This document shows positions 51,232 to 59,202 of a DNA stretch of 64,000 nucleotides, piece after piece. The notes below the pieces were generated by a model, which had not been told where the DNA came from, searched no databases, and saw nothing but the letters and a program-made list of their open reading frames with translations. The stretch covers positions 1 to 64,000 of the forward strand of contig JANRIQ010000032.1 in assembly GCA_033764775.1 (NCBI GenBank), written 5' to 3'. Both the position numbers and the translations under genes were made by a program. Source of the DNA: JAWXCE01 sp033764775 (GTDB taxonomy: Bacteria; Pseudomonadota; Alphaproteobacteria; Rhizobiales; Rhodomicrobiaceae). The number at the start of each line of letters is the position of its first letter. Within the stretch, counting starts at the first letter, position 1.

Positions 51232-51248
51232 ACCCCTGTTGCGGGGGT
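51232..51248 (+). promoter_or_regulatory. Short hairpin over the purL ribosome-binding site
   Basis: ACCCC (51232-51236) can pair with GGGGT (51244-51248), 7-nt loop. The 3' arm is the G-rich ribosome-binding site of purL, 4 nt before the ATG at 51253, so it may lower translation. Confidence 0.3.
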
Positions 51249-51252
51249 TGAC

Positions 51253-53481
51253 ATGATGACAAGCCCGCAAATCACGCCCGACATCATCCCCGCCCACGGC
51301 TTCAAGCCGGGCGAGTATGAGCGCGCCTGCGACCTGCTGGGGCGCGAGCCGAACCTAACCGAACTCGGCATTTTCTCCGTCATGTGGTCGGAGCATTGCT
51401 CCTACAAATCGTCCAAGGTCTGGCTGAAAACGCTGCATACGGAGGGCGCGCGCGTCATCCAGGGGCCGGGCGAGAATGCGGGCGTCGTCGACATCGGCGA
51501 CGGGCAGGCGGTGGTCTTCAAGATGGAGAGCCATAACCACCCGAGCTTCATCGAGCCGTATCAGGGCGCGGCGACGGGCGTCGGCGGCATCATGCGCGAC
51601 GTGTTCACCATGGGCGCGCGGCCGGTCGCGATGCTGAACGCGCTGCGCTTCGGCGCGCCGGAGCATCCGAAAACGCGGCGGCTTGTGGCGGGCGTCGTCG
51701 CAGGCATTGGCGATTACGGCAACTGCGTGGGCGTGCCGACGGTGGGCGGCGAAACAAACTTCGACGGGCGCTACAACAACAACATCCTCGTCAACGCCAT
51801 GTGCGTGGGCCTCGCGCGAGCGGATAAGATTTTCTACTCGGCGGCGTCCGGCGCGGGCAACCCGGTCGTGTATGTCGGCTCGAAGACCGGGCGCGACGGC
51901 ATCCACGGCGCGACCATGGCCTCCGCCGAGTTCGACGAGAAGTCCGAGGAGAAGCGCCCCACCGTGCAGGTCGGCGACCCGTTCACCGAGAAGCTGCTCA
52001 TCGAGGCGTGCCTGGAGCTTATGGCGGGCGACGCGATCCTCGCCATCCAGGACATGGGCGCGGCTGGTCTCACCTCGTCCTCGGTGGAGATGGCGTCGAA
52101 AGGCGGCTCCGGCGTCGAGATGTGGCTGGAGCGCGTTCCCCAGCGCGAAACGGGTATGACGGCGTATGAAATCATGCTGTCGGAGAGCCAGGAGCGCATG
52201 CTGATGGTGCTGCGCCCCGGTTCGGAAGCGGCGGCCGAGGCGATCTTCCGCAAGTGGGAGCTGGATTTCGCCGTCGTCGGCGTCACCACGGACACGGGCC
52301 GCGTGGTCATCAAACATCACGGGCTGGTGGAGGCGGACATCCCCACCTCGGCGCTGTCCGACGCCGCGCCGCAATACAACCGGCCGACGCGCCCGCGCCC
52401 CGCGCCCGCCGTCATCCGCTCGGAAGACGCGCCCGCCATGCCCTTACGCGAGGCGCTCTTGAAGCTCATGGCCTCGCCGCATCTCGCCTCCCGCCGCTGG
52501 ATCTGGGAGCAATACGACCACATGGTCATGGGCGACACGGTGGTGCGCCCCGGCGGCGACGCGGCGGTGATCCGGGTGGACGGCTCGCGCAAAGGCCTCG
52601 CGCTCGCCTGCGATGTGACGCCCCGCTACTGCTACGCCGACCCGTATGAGGGCGGCAAACAGGCGGTCGCTGAGGTCTGGCGCAACCTCACCGCCGTGGG
52701 GGCCGATCCGATCGCCATCACCAATTGCCTCAACTTCGGCAATCCAGAGCGGCCGGAGATCATGTGGGAGTTCGCCGAGTGCATTCGCGGCATGGCGGAT
52801 GCCTGCCGCGCGCTCGACTTCCCGGTGGTGTCCGGCAACGTGTCGCTCTACAACGAGACGAACGGCGTCGCGATCCCGCCGACCCCGGCCATCGGCGGCG
52901 TCGGCCTCATCCCCGACATCGGCCGCATCGCGACCGTTGGCTTTAAGGACGGCGAAACGCACGTCATGCGGATCGGCCCGCGCGAGGAAGCATTCGGCCA
53001 AACCCTGTATCAGGAGCTGGTCACGGGATCATTTTCCGGCGCGCCTCCAGGCTCCGATCTTAAAGAAATCAGGCACTACGGCGAAATTGTTCGCGAGCTG
53101 ATCGCGGAAGGGGTTACGCGAACGGTGCATGATGTGTCGGACGGCGGCGTCCTTGTCGCGCTGGCCGAGATGGCGCTCGCTGGAAACCGCGGGTTCGAGT
53201 TTCAAACGCACGCCGCGGTGCGGCAGCGGGCAGGGTACACGGTAGCCTACGAAGCCTTCGCGGAGGAACAGGGCGTGTATCTCATTGCGCTGGACGAGGC
53301 TGGGCATCGGCGCTTCATGGCCCAAGCGTTGGCGGAGGAGATTAACTTCGCGCTTGTCGCCCGCATTGGCGGCGACGAGATCGCCATCCCCGGCGAGGCG
53401 CCCGTTAAGCTTGCCGAACTGCGCGCCCTTCACGAAAGCTGGCTGCCGCGATATATGGACGGGACGCAAAACCAACGTTAG
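51253..53481 (+). CDS. purL: FGAM synthase subunit PurL (short form)
   Basis: 742 residues, the usual length for the PurS/Q/L type. Motifs: SEHCSYKSSKVWL (catalytic His near residue 55), GIGDYGNCVGVPTVGGET (ATP/metal), and TNCLNFGNPERP plus VSGNVSLYNET in the second half. It uses ATP and ammonia to convert FGAR to FGAM. ATG at 51253 follows GGGGG; ATG at 51256 is equally possible. A bolA gene follows. Confidence 0.94.
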   Translation: MMTSPQITPDIIPAHGFKPGEYERACDLLGREPNLTELGIFSVMWSEHCSYKSSKVWLKTLHTEGARVIQGPGENAGVVDIGDGQAVVFKMESHNHPSFIEPYQGAATGVGGIMRDVFTMGARPVAMLNALRFGAPEHPKTRRLVAGVVAGIGDYGNCVGVPTVGGETNFDGRYNNNILVNAMCVGLARADKIFYSAASGAGNPVVYVGSKTGRDGIHGATMASAEFDEKSEEKRPTVQVGDPFTEKLLIEACLELMAGDAILAIQDMGAAGLTSSSVEMASKGGSGVEMWLERVPQRETGMTAYEIMLSESQERMLMVLRPGSEAAAEAIFRKWELDFAVVGVTTDTGRVVIKHHGLVEADIPTSALSDAAPQYNRPTRPRPAPAVIRSEDAPAMPLREALLKLMASPHLASRRWIWEQYDHMVMGDTVVRPGGDAAVIRVDGSRKGLALACDVTPRYCYADPYEGGKQAVAEVWRNLTAVGADPIAITNCLNFGNPERPEIMWEFAECIRGMADACRALDFPVVSGNVSLYNETNGVAIPPTPAIGGVGLIPDIGRIATVGFKDGETHVMRIGPREEAFGQTLYQELVTGSFSGAPPGSDLKEIRHYGEIVRELIAEGVTRTVHDVSDGGVLVALAEMALAGNRGFEFQTHAAVRQRAGYTVAYEAFAEEQGVYLIALDEAGHRRFMAQALAEEINFALVARIGGDEIAIPGEAPVKLAELRALHESWLPRYMDGTQNQR

Positions 53482-53529
53482 CAGCGCCGCCAACGCTTTG
53501 AGCAGCGGCCACATGCAAGGACAATGCCC

Positions 53530-53766
53530 ATGCCCATGCACGCGGGCGACATCGAACGTCTCATCAAGGCCAAATTCCCCGACGCCGTCGTCAGCATCCA
53601 GGATTTGGCCGGCGATGGCGATCACTACGCCGCCACTGTGGTGACCGAGGCGTTTCGCGGCAAGACCCGCGTTCAGCAGCATCAGATGGTCTATGAGGCG
53701 CTGCAGGGCAACATGGGCGGCGCTCTGCACGCGCTGGCCTTGCAAACCTCCGCGCCCGACGCTTAA
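53530..53766 (+). CDS. BolA-family protein
   Basis: 78 residues. DIERLIKAKFPDAVVSIQDLAGDGDHYAATVVTEAFRGKTRVQQHQMVYEAL covers the family (key part GDGDHYAATVVTEAFRGKT), with RVQQHQMVYEAL for the [FeS]-ligand His. Alphaproteobacterial BolA partners a CGFS glutaredoxin, encoded next door. ATG 53530 lies 9 nt after AAGG; 53524 and 53536 are other ATGs. The stop overlaps nothing; grxD starts 38 bp later. Confidence 0.92.
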   Translation: MPMHAGDIERLIKAKFPDAVVSIQDLAGDGDHYAATVVTEAFRGKTRVQQHQMVYEALQGNMGGALHALALQTSAPDA

Positions 53767-53804
53767 TGATGGGCGAAACACACGTCCGCGCCAAGGAGCC
53801 GCAC

Positions 53805-54155
53805 ATGACCGCCAATGTTCAGGACTGGATCAGGGATCAGGTTACGTCGAATGACGTGGTGCTGTTCATGAAGGGCAACAAGACGATGCCGCAGTGCGGA
53901 TTTTCGGGCCGCATCGCGCAAATCCTGAACTACCTTTCGGTGGACTACAAAGACATCAACGTGCTGGAGGACCAGGCCGTGCGCGAGGGCGTGAAGGCCT
54001 ACACCAACTGGCCCACGATCCCGCAGCTTTACGTAAAGGGCGAGTTCATCGGCGGCGCCGACATCGCGACCGAGATGTTCCGCTCCGGCGAGTTGCAGCA
54101 GCTGCTCGCGGAAAAGGGCGTCGAGTTTGAAAATCGCCCGACCCCGGCGGCGTAA
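53805..54155 (+). CDS. grxD: Monothiol glutaredoxin, CGFS type (Grx4/GrxD)
   Basis: 116 residues. The monothiol active site is CGFS, Cys31. FMKGNKTMPQ before it and WPTIPQLYVKGEFIGGADI after it (cis-Pro and GSH contact) are diagnostic. It binds and passes on [2Fe-2S] clusters, with BolA as partner. ATG at 53805 follows AAGGAG. The pair bolA-grxD follows purL, as in many rhizobia. Confidence 0.95.
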   Translation: MTANVQDWIRDQVTSNDVVLFMKGNKTMPQCGFSGRIAQILNYLSVDYKDINVLEDQAVREGVKAYTNWPTIPQLYVKGEFIGGADIATEMFRSGELQQLLAEKGVEFENRPTPAA

Positions 54156-54200
54156 CTCCAGACTTGCCGGGGCAGCCCCTTCGAGCATACGCTCGGTGCG

Positions 54201-54749
54201 ATGAAAGCGCTCTTCATCCCGCTCGCCGCGTTCGGGTCGCTTCTGGCCGCCCTGATCTGCTTCGCACTGGGTCTCATCCTTCCGATCGTCAGGCTCGACT
54301 ACCTCTATGTGTGGACGAACACCTATTCGATCATCGGCGTGATCGAGGCGCTGGCAGCGAGCGGCGAGATTTTCCTAGCCGGCGTTTTGCTCGTTTTCTC
54401 CGTGCTCTTTCCCACAGCCAAGATCGGCTGTCTTATGGCGGCGTTCATGCGCGCCCGTCGCGGCGACGCATGGCCCGAGGCGAGAGCGCGCAAGCGGCTG
54501 GACTGGCTCGGCAAGTGGTCGATGCTGGACGTGCTCATCCTGGCGCTCGTCGTGTTTTACGCAAAGGTCCAGCTTTTAAGCGACGCCGCCGCGCTCTCGG
54601 GAGCGTATTTCTTTGCGGCGTCGGTTCTGTTTACCATGGCGTCGAACCCGCTCATCGCGGCGAGCGTGAAAGCCCGCCCTAAAGTCGGGGCGGGCTCTAT
54701 TCGGCTTATCGCGAGTAGAACTCGACCACCAGATTCGGCTCCATCATGA
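54201..54749 (+). CDS. Paraquat-inducible protein A (PqiA)-like membrane protein
   Basis: 182 residues with four hydrophobic segments (about 8-27, 53-73, 108-125, 133-155). The segment GVIEALAASGEIFLAGVLLVFSVLFPTAKI (key part EIFLAGVLLVFSVLFPTAK) and KWSMLDVLILALVVFYAKVQ are the PqiA features. Enteric PqiA is longer; this is a half-type version. The last 15 or so codons lie over the rpsD gene (convergent, 44-bp overlap), and a terminator hairpin for rpsD falls within its coding sequence. Confidence 0.8.
   Translation: MKALFIPLAAFGSLLAALICFALGLILPIVRLDYLYVWTNTYSIIGVIEALAASGEIFLAGVLLVFSVLFPTAKIGCLMAAFMRARRGDAWPEARARKRLDWLGKWSMLDVLILALVVFYAKVQLLSDAAALSGAYFFAASVLFTMASNPLIAASVKARPKVGAGSIRLIASRTRPPDSAPS
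54671..54696 (-). terminator. rpsD terminator hairpin, inside the pqiA-like gene
   Basis: A 9-bp perfect stem AGCCCGCCC/GGGCGGGCT with an 8-nt loop, 10 bp after the rpsD stop. The T run is only two bases on the minus strand, so it may rely on Rho. It lies within the coding sequence of the convergent gene. Confidence 0.6.
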
Positions 54750-55323
54750 CCGGATACGGCACGTCCGCCAGGTTTGGCACGCGCGCGAGCGAGGCGGTCA
54801 TTTTGCTCGGATCGACGTTCAGATAGTCCGGAATGTCGCGCTCGGGGCTTTGCGCAGCCTCCAGCACCAAGGTCATCTCCCGCGCTTTTGGCGTCAACTC
54901 CACCACATCGCCCACATTGCAGCGATAGCTCGCGATGTTGACCCGGCGGCCGTTCACCTTCACGTGTCCGTGGTTGACGATCTGGCGCGCGGCGAACGGC
55001 GTGGGCGCGAATTTGGCGCGGTACACGACCGACGCGAGACGGCGCTCCAGCAGGCCTATCAGGTTCTCCGAGGTGTCGCCCTTGAGCCGGGTGGCCTCCT
55101 GATAGATGGTTTTGAACTGCCGCTCCGTCATGCTGGCGTAATAGCCTTTCAGCTTCTGCTTGGCGCGGAGCTGGGTGCCGAAGTCCGACAGCTTTCCGCG
55201 CCGCCGCTGGCCATGCTGGCCGGGGCCGTATTCGCGGCTGTTGATAGGGCTTTTCGCGCGGCCCCAGATGTTCTGACCGAGCCGGCGGTCGATCTTGTGT
55301 TTGGCGCTGATGCGCTTCGTCAT
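54706..55323 (-). CDS. rpsD: 30S ribosomal protein S4
   Basis: 205 residues, normal for S4. It opens MTKRISAKHKIDRRLGQNIWGRAKSP (alphaproteobacterial form, without the zinc cysteines), and the S4 RNA-binding motif is RLASVVYRAKFAPTPFAARQIVNHGHVKVNGRRV (key part ARQIVNHGHVKVNGRRVN). It binds 16S rRNA early in assembly. It stands alone, as rpsD does in rhizobia, with a terminator behind it and, in front, a 187-bp leader with the terminator of the upstream gene. Confidence 0.97.
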   Translation of the reverse strand: MTKRISAKHKIDRRLGQNIWGRAKSPINSREYGPGQHGQRRRGKLSDFGTQLRAKQKLKGYYASMTERQFKTIYQEATRLKGDTSENLIGLLERRLASVVYRAKFAPTPFAARQIVNHGHVKVNGRRVNIASYRCNVGDVVELTPKAREMTLVLEAAQSPERDIPDYLNVDPSKMTASLARVPNLADVPYPVMMEPNLVVEFYSR

Positions 55324-55429
55324 GCGTCTCTCCAAGGGATGGGTGACAATCGGCGCGCCCTCCTTTGCCCCGCAGCGTGAGCGCCCGGGCCGACAGACGC
55401 TATCCTCGCCAGGATGCGCCACGGACACG

Positions 55430-55457
55430 AAAAAAGCGGGCGAAAATCGCCCGCTTT
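55430..55457 (-). terminator. Strong intrinsic terminator of the exported unknown gene
   Basis: An 11-bp perfect stem (55433-55443 with 55447-55457) and a 3-nt loop. On the minus strand it ends in a run of six T (55435-55430 on that strand). It is 53 bp after the stop of the leftward gene at 55511. Confidence 0.8.
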
Positions 55458-55510
55458 GTAACAATCACAGTCAGCGCGATATTGTCAACCGGCGAGCGAC
55501 GCCGCGAGCC

Positions 55511-56107
55511 TTACGATTTCCGCTTTTTTTCCTCGGCCGTCCAATAGGCTTCGAGCTTGTTGCGGATGTCGTTTTTTTGCGCTTCAGAGCATCCCAGCTT
55601 CGGCCTCAGCGTTTCCGCCTGCTTGTCGCCGTCTCCGGTGACCTTGTATTGGCCGGTGCGCGTCACAACGACAAGGAAGTGCAAGCGGTTGATGAAGAAC
55701 AGTTGCTGGTCGGTCCACTTTTTCTTGTTGATCTCGGAGATGCGCAGCGCGTCCCAGTTCATCGCCTCGACTTCCGGCATCTCGCACAGGTTGGCTTCGG
55801 CCGACATGTTGGCGACCTTGATGATGCGCACGGCGTCTTCGTACGGGACGATGATCTTGTTCAGGTCGGATTTGTCGAACTTGACGACCGTGCCGTCGGG
55901 TTTCGTGATCTCGCTCGGGATGAGGGTGATGGTTTCGCCGATCAGGATTTTCACAGCTTTTAGGCTGATATCGCTGCTTTCGGCGGGCTTCGCCGCAGGG
56001 GCTGCCGCCGGTTTGGTTTCCGCGAAAGCCGCGTCGTCGCTCCAGGCGAAAGCGACAACGCCCGCCAAGAGCGCCGCAACTCCAAACACCACACTCTTCA
56101 CACCCAT
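55511..56107 (-). CDS. Unknown exported protein
   Basis: 198 residues, not recognised. A signal peptide (about 1-29, ending AAFAE) is followed by an Ala/Pro linker (30-44) and a domain with DISLKAVKILIGETITLIPSEITKPDGT and NLCEMPEVEAMNWDALRISEINKK; a lone pair of Cys (about 107 and 172) could form a disulfide. It has its own terminator. ATG at 56107 follows AGGGGC; two upstream in-frame ATGs precede the signal peptide and look less likely. Confidence 0.7.
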   Translation of the reverse strand: MGVKSVVFGVAALLAGVVAFAWSDDAAFAETKPAAAPAAKPAESSDISLKAVKILIGETITLIPSEITKPDGTVVKFDKSDLNKIIVPYEDAVRIIKVANMSAEANLCEMPEVEAMNWDALRISEINKKKWTDQQLFFINRLHFLVVVTRTGQYKVTGDGDKQAETLRPKLGCSEAQKNDIRNKLEAYWTAEEKKRKS

Positions 56108-56217
56108 TGATCGCCCCTGTTCCATCCCTCGGTGAACGCCCCCGTTCGAGGATGTGCAATACCAAAATCCGGGCATAACTGTGACCTCTTTTTGGACCTT
56201 ACGCCTGGTTTCCAACG

Positions 56218-56991
56218 CTATTTCGGGCGCGGGCGGTGCTGGCGACACAGTGAGGCGATGACGCCGCGAAGGGTGCGAACCTCCTGCTCGGTCGGCTGCA
56301 TGCGGGTGAAGACGGCGCGGATGTTGCGCACCATGTGCGGGCGCTTTTCGGGCGGTTGGAGAAAGCCGGAGGCGTCGAGCTCGCGCTCCAGGTGGTCGAA
56401 CAGCGCGTGCAGCTCCGCTTTCGTGGCCGGCGGACCGGCGTGCTCGGGCAGCCCTTCGCCCACCTTGCCGTCGAACTGCGTGTGGCGGCCCAGCGCGTCG
56501 CTGCCCTCGCCTTTGCGCCACTCGTAGCCGACGATAAGCACCGCCTGCGCCAGGTTGAGCGAGGCGAAGGCGGGGTTGACAGGCGCCATGACGATCACGT
56601 CGCAGAGCGAGATCGCCTCGTTGTCCAACCCCCAGCGCTCGCGCCCGAACAGGAATCCGCAGGCCGCGCCCTCCGCCATGCGCTCGCGGCACGCGGCGAT
56701 GGCCGTGGCGGGCGTCATCACGGGTTTGACCATCTCGCGGGGCCGCGCGGTCGTGGCGCAGAGGAAATGGAGGTCGGCGGTCGCCTCGCGCAGGCCAGGA
56801 AAGACGCGGGCGGCGTTCAGCACTTCGTCCGCGCCTGATGCCGCCGCGACGGCCTTCTCGTTTGGCCACGGCTCCTTCGGCGCGACGAGGCGGAGATCGC
56901 TCAGGCCGAAATTCGCCATGGCCCGCGCGGCCGCGCCGATATTCTCGCCGAGCTGCGGCTCCATCAGGATGACGGCGGGCCCGTTACACAT
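56218..56991 (-). CDS. trmJ: tRNA/rRNA methyltransferase (TrmJ-like, SpoU family)
   Basis: 257 residues. GPAVILMEPQLGENIGAAARAMANFG (key part VEPQLGENIG-like, here MEPQLGENIGAAARAMANFG), FLFGRERWGLDNEAISLCD and VNPAFASLNLAQAVLIVGYEW are the three SpoU motifs that build the trefoil knot and SAM pocket; the C-terminal 90 residues are a TrmJ helical part. It methylates ribose 32 (2'-O) in tRNAs. The start at 56991 has GGAGGG upstream; a start at 57009 is an alternative. Confidence 0.88.
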   Translation of the reverse strand: MCNGPAVILMEPQLGENIGAAARAMANFGLSDLRLVAPKEPWPNEKAVAAASGADEVLNAARVFPGLREATADLHFLCATTARPREMVKPVMTPATAIAACRERMAEGAACGFLFGRERWGLDNEAISLCDVIVMAPVNPAFASLNLAQAVLIVGYEWRKGEGSDALGRHTQFDGKVGEGLPEHAGPPATKAELHALFDHLERELDASGFLQPPEKRPHMVRNIRAVFTRMQPTEQEVRTLRGVIASLCRQHRPRPK

Positions 56992-57080
56992 TTTCCCTCC
57001 ATTCGTCATAATTCAACTCTTGCATTCTCACAGTTATTTATTTTACATCGCAAATAACGGAGTTTTCTTTTGGAGTATCT

Positions 57081-57911
57081 ATGACAATATTCTTGGAATC
57101 AGAACGTATCATCGCCGCGGCGGCCAGCGCGCATGATAAATACGAAGCGCTTAAAATTTTAAAGCAGCTGCCCCTCGCGGATTATGGTGAAATCCTGTTT
57201 CTGGAACACAGCTACGAAGCGCTCAAGCCGATCTTGCCGACAGTACCAAATCCAGACCTCCAAAAAATTTGGAATGGCCATTCGGGCCGCGACCTCCTGA
57301 TCCGAAGCGTAAGCGCCATTCAGTCGCTTGAGCTTGGCATAGCTCGCTACAAGCCTACAGCGTTGAATGGCGCGGTTCTGCTTGATTTCGGCTGCGGATG
57401 GGGACGGCTGACTAGATTTTTACCAAGGCTCACATCGGCTGCGAACATTTGGGCGCTTGACCCCATGGAATCATCCTTGGAGCAATGCCGCATCCACCGC
57501 GTGCCCGGCAATTTTAGGCTATCCGACAGGCTGCCTACCTCCCTGCCGCTTGATTGTAAGTTTGATGTGGCGTTCTCTTACTCTGTATTCACGCATCTGA
57601 GCGATACAGCCGCACTCTGCGCGCTGAAAGCCTTGCGCAACGCCGCTGCGGAAAATGCTTTGCTCATGATAACAATTAGGCCCATTGAATATTGGCGCAT
57701 CCGAACTGACCTCGACCGCGACGCGCTAGCGCATTCGCACGCGACCCATGGTTACGCGTATCACCCTACAGCCGACGAAGTTTACGGTGACTCGTCGATG
57801 TCCCTCCATTATGCAAAGTCCCTTCTCGTACAGGCCAACTGGAAATTTGTAGGTTTTGATAGCCTTAGAGACGACCCGTTTCAAACTCGGGTGTTCAGTC
57901 TTGCCGCGTGA
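57081..57911 (+). CDS. Class I SAM-dependent methyltransferase, AT-rich
   Basis: 276 residues. LLDFGCGWGRLTRFLPRL (about 101-118) is the SAM site, VAFSYSVFTHLSD (about 161-173) a post-motif. The first 90 residues are helical and unfamiliar. Base composition is clearly more AT-rich than flanking genes, and codon use (for example AAA, ATA, TTA) differs, which suggests recent acquisition. It lies alone between trmJ (divergent) and icd (same strand, 79 bp). The substrate is unknown. Confidence 0.75.
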   Translation: MTIFLESERIIAAAASAHDKYEALKILKQLPLADYGEILFLEHSYEALKPILPTVPNPDLQKIWNGHSGRDLLIRSVSAIQSLELGIARYKPTALNGAVLLDFGCGWGRLTRFLPRLTSAANIWALDPMESSLEQCRIHRVPGNFRLSDRLPTSLPLDCKFDVAFSYSVFTHLSDTAALCALKALRNAAAENALLMITIRPIEYWRIRTDLDRDALAHSHATHGYAYHPTADEVYGDSSMSLHYAKSLLVQANWKFVGFDSLRDDPFQTRVFSLAA

Positions 57912-57990
57912 GACTTAAGCGGGCTTTGCCGGCCGCGACGGCTCGAGTATAAAACTTGCAAAACCAACCACCCGAAACCCGAGGCCGCCC

Positions 57991-59202
57991 ATGGACAAGA
58001 TCAAAGTCGCCAACCCTGTCGTCGAACTCGACGGCGACGAGATGACCCGCATCATCTGGGCGCTCATCAAGGACAAGCTGATCCGGCCCTATCTCGACAT
58101 CGACCTGCATTACTACGATCTCGGCATCGAGCACCGCGACGCGACAGACGACCGCGTGACGGTGGAGGCCGCCGAAGCGATCAAAAAGCACGGCGTCGGC
58201 GTGAAATGCGCGACCATCACGCCGGATGAGCAGCGCGTCGAGGAATTCAAGCTCAAGAAAATGTGGAAGTCGCCGAACGGCACGATCCGCAACATCCTCG
58301 GCGGCGTCATTTTCCGCGAGCCGATCGTGTGCCAGAACGTGCCGCGCCTCGTTCCGGGCTGGACGAAGCCGACCATCGTCGGGCGCCACGCTTTCGGCGA
58401 TCAATACAAGGCCACGGATTTCAAGGTGCCGGGCAAGGGCAAGCTCACCATCAAGTGGCAGGGTGAGGATGGGCAGGTCATCGAGCACGAGGTGTTCGAC
58501 TTCCCCGAAGCAGGCGTTGCGCTCGCCATGTACAACCTCGATGAAAGCATCAAGGATTTCGCCCGCGCCTCAATGAACTACGCGCTCTCGCGCAACTACC
58601 CGCTTTACCTCTCGACGAAAAACACCATCCTCAAAGCCTATGACGGGCGCTTCAAGGACATCTTCCAGGCTGTGTTCGACGCGGAGTTCGCGAGCGCGTT
58701 CAAGGCGGCGGGCCTCGTCTACGAGCACCGGCTCATCGACGACATGGTGGCCTCCGCGCTGAAATGGTCGGGCGGCTACGTCTGGGCATGCAAGAACTAT
58801 GACGGCGACGTGCAGTCCGACACGGTGGCGCAAGGGTATGGCTCGCTGGGGCTGATGACGTCGGTGCTGCTGACGCCGGACGGGCGCACCGTGGAAGCCG
58901 AGGCCGCGCACGGCACCGTCACGCGCCATTACCGCGAGCATCAAAAGGGCCGCGAGACCTCGACCAACTCCACCGCCTCCATTTTCGCCTGGACGCGCGG
59001 CCTAAAGCATCGCGCCAAGCTTGATGACAACGCCGCCCTCGATCGCTTCGCGCAGACGCTGGAGGACGTGACGGTCGCGACCATCGAGGCCGGGCACATG
59101 ACAAAAGACCTCGCCCTCCTCGTGGGCGACAAGCAGGGCTGGCTCTCGACCGAGGGGTTTATCGACAAGGTGGACGAAAATCTGCAGAAGGCTATGGCCT
59201 AG
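57991..59202 (+). CDS. icd: Isocitrate dehydrogenase (NADP-type, monomer-length 403 aa)
   Basis: 403 residues of the eukaryote-like/rhizobial NADP-IDH class. KVANPVVELDGDEMTRIIW at the start, KCATITPDEQRVEEFKLKKMWKSPNGTIRN (key part WKSPNGTIRNILGG) and AEAAHGTVTRHYREHQKG are the substrate and NADP regions. It makes 2-oxoglutarate in the TCA cycle. ATG at 57991 is the first. It shares the CTAG with the convergent FAD gene as both stop codons. Confidence 0.97.
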   Translation: MDKIKVANPVVELDGDEMTRIIWALIKDKLIRPYLDIDLHYYDLGIEHRDATDDRVTVEAAEAIKKHGVGVKCATITPDEQRVEEFKLKKMWKSPNGTIRNILGGVIFREPIVCQNVPRLVPGWTKPTIVGRHAFGDQYKATDFKVPGKGKLTIKWQGEDGQVIEHEVFDFPEAGVALAMYNLDESIKDFARASMNYALSRNYPLYLSTKNTILKAYDGRFKDIFQAVFDAEFASAFKAAGLVYEHRLIDDMVASALKWSGGYVWACKNYDGDVQSDTVAQGYGSLGLMTSVLLTPDGRTVEAEAAHGTVTRHYREHQKGRETSTNSTASIFAWTRGLKHRAKLDDNAALDRFAQTLEDVTVATIEAGHMTKDLALLVGDKQGWLSTEGFIDKVDENLQKAMA

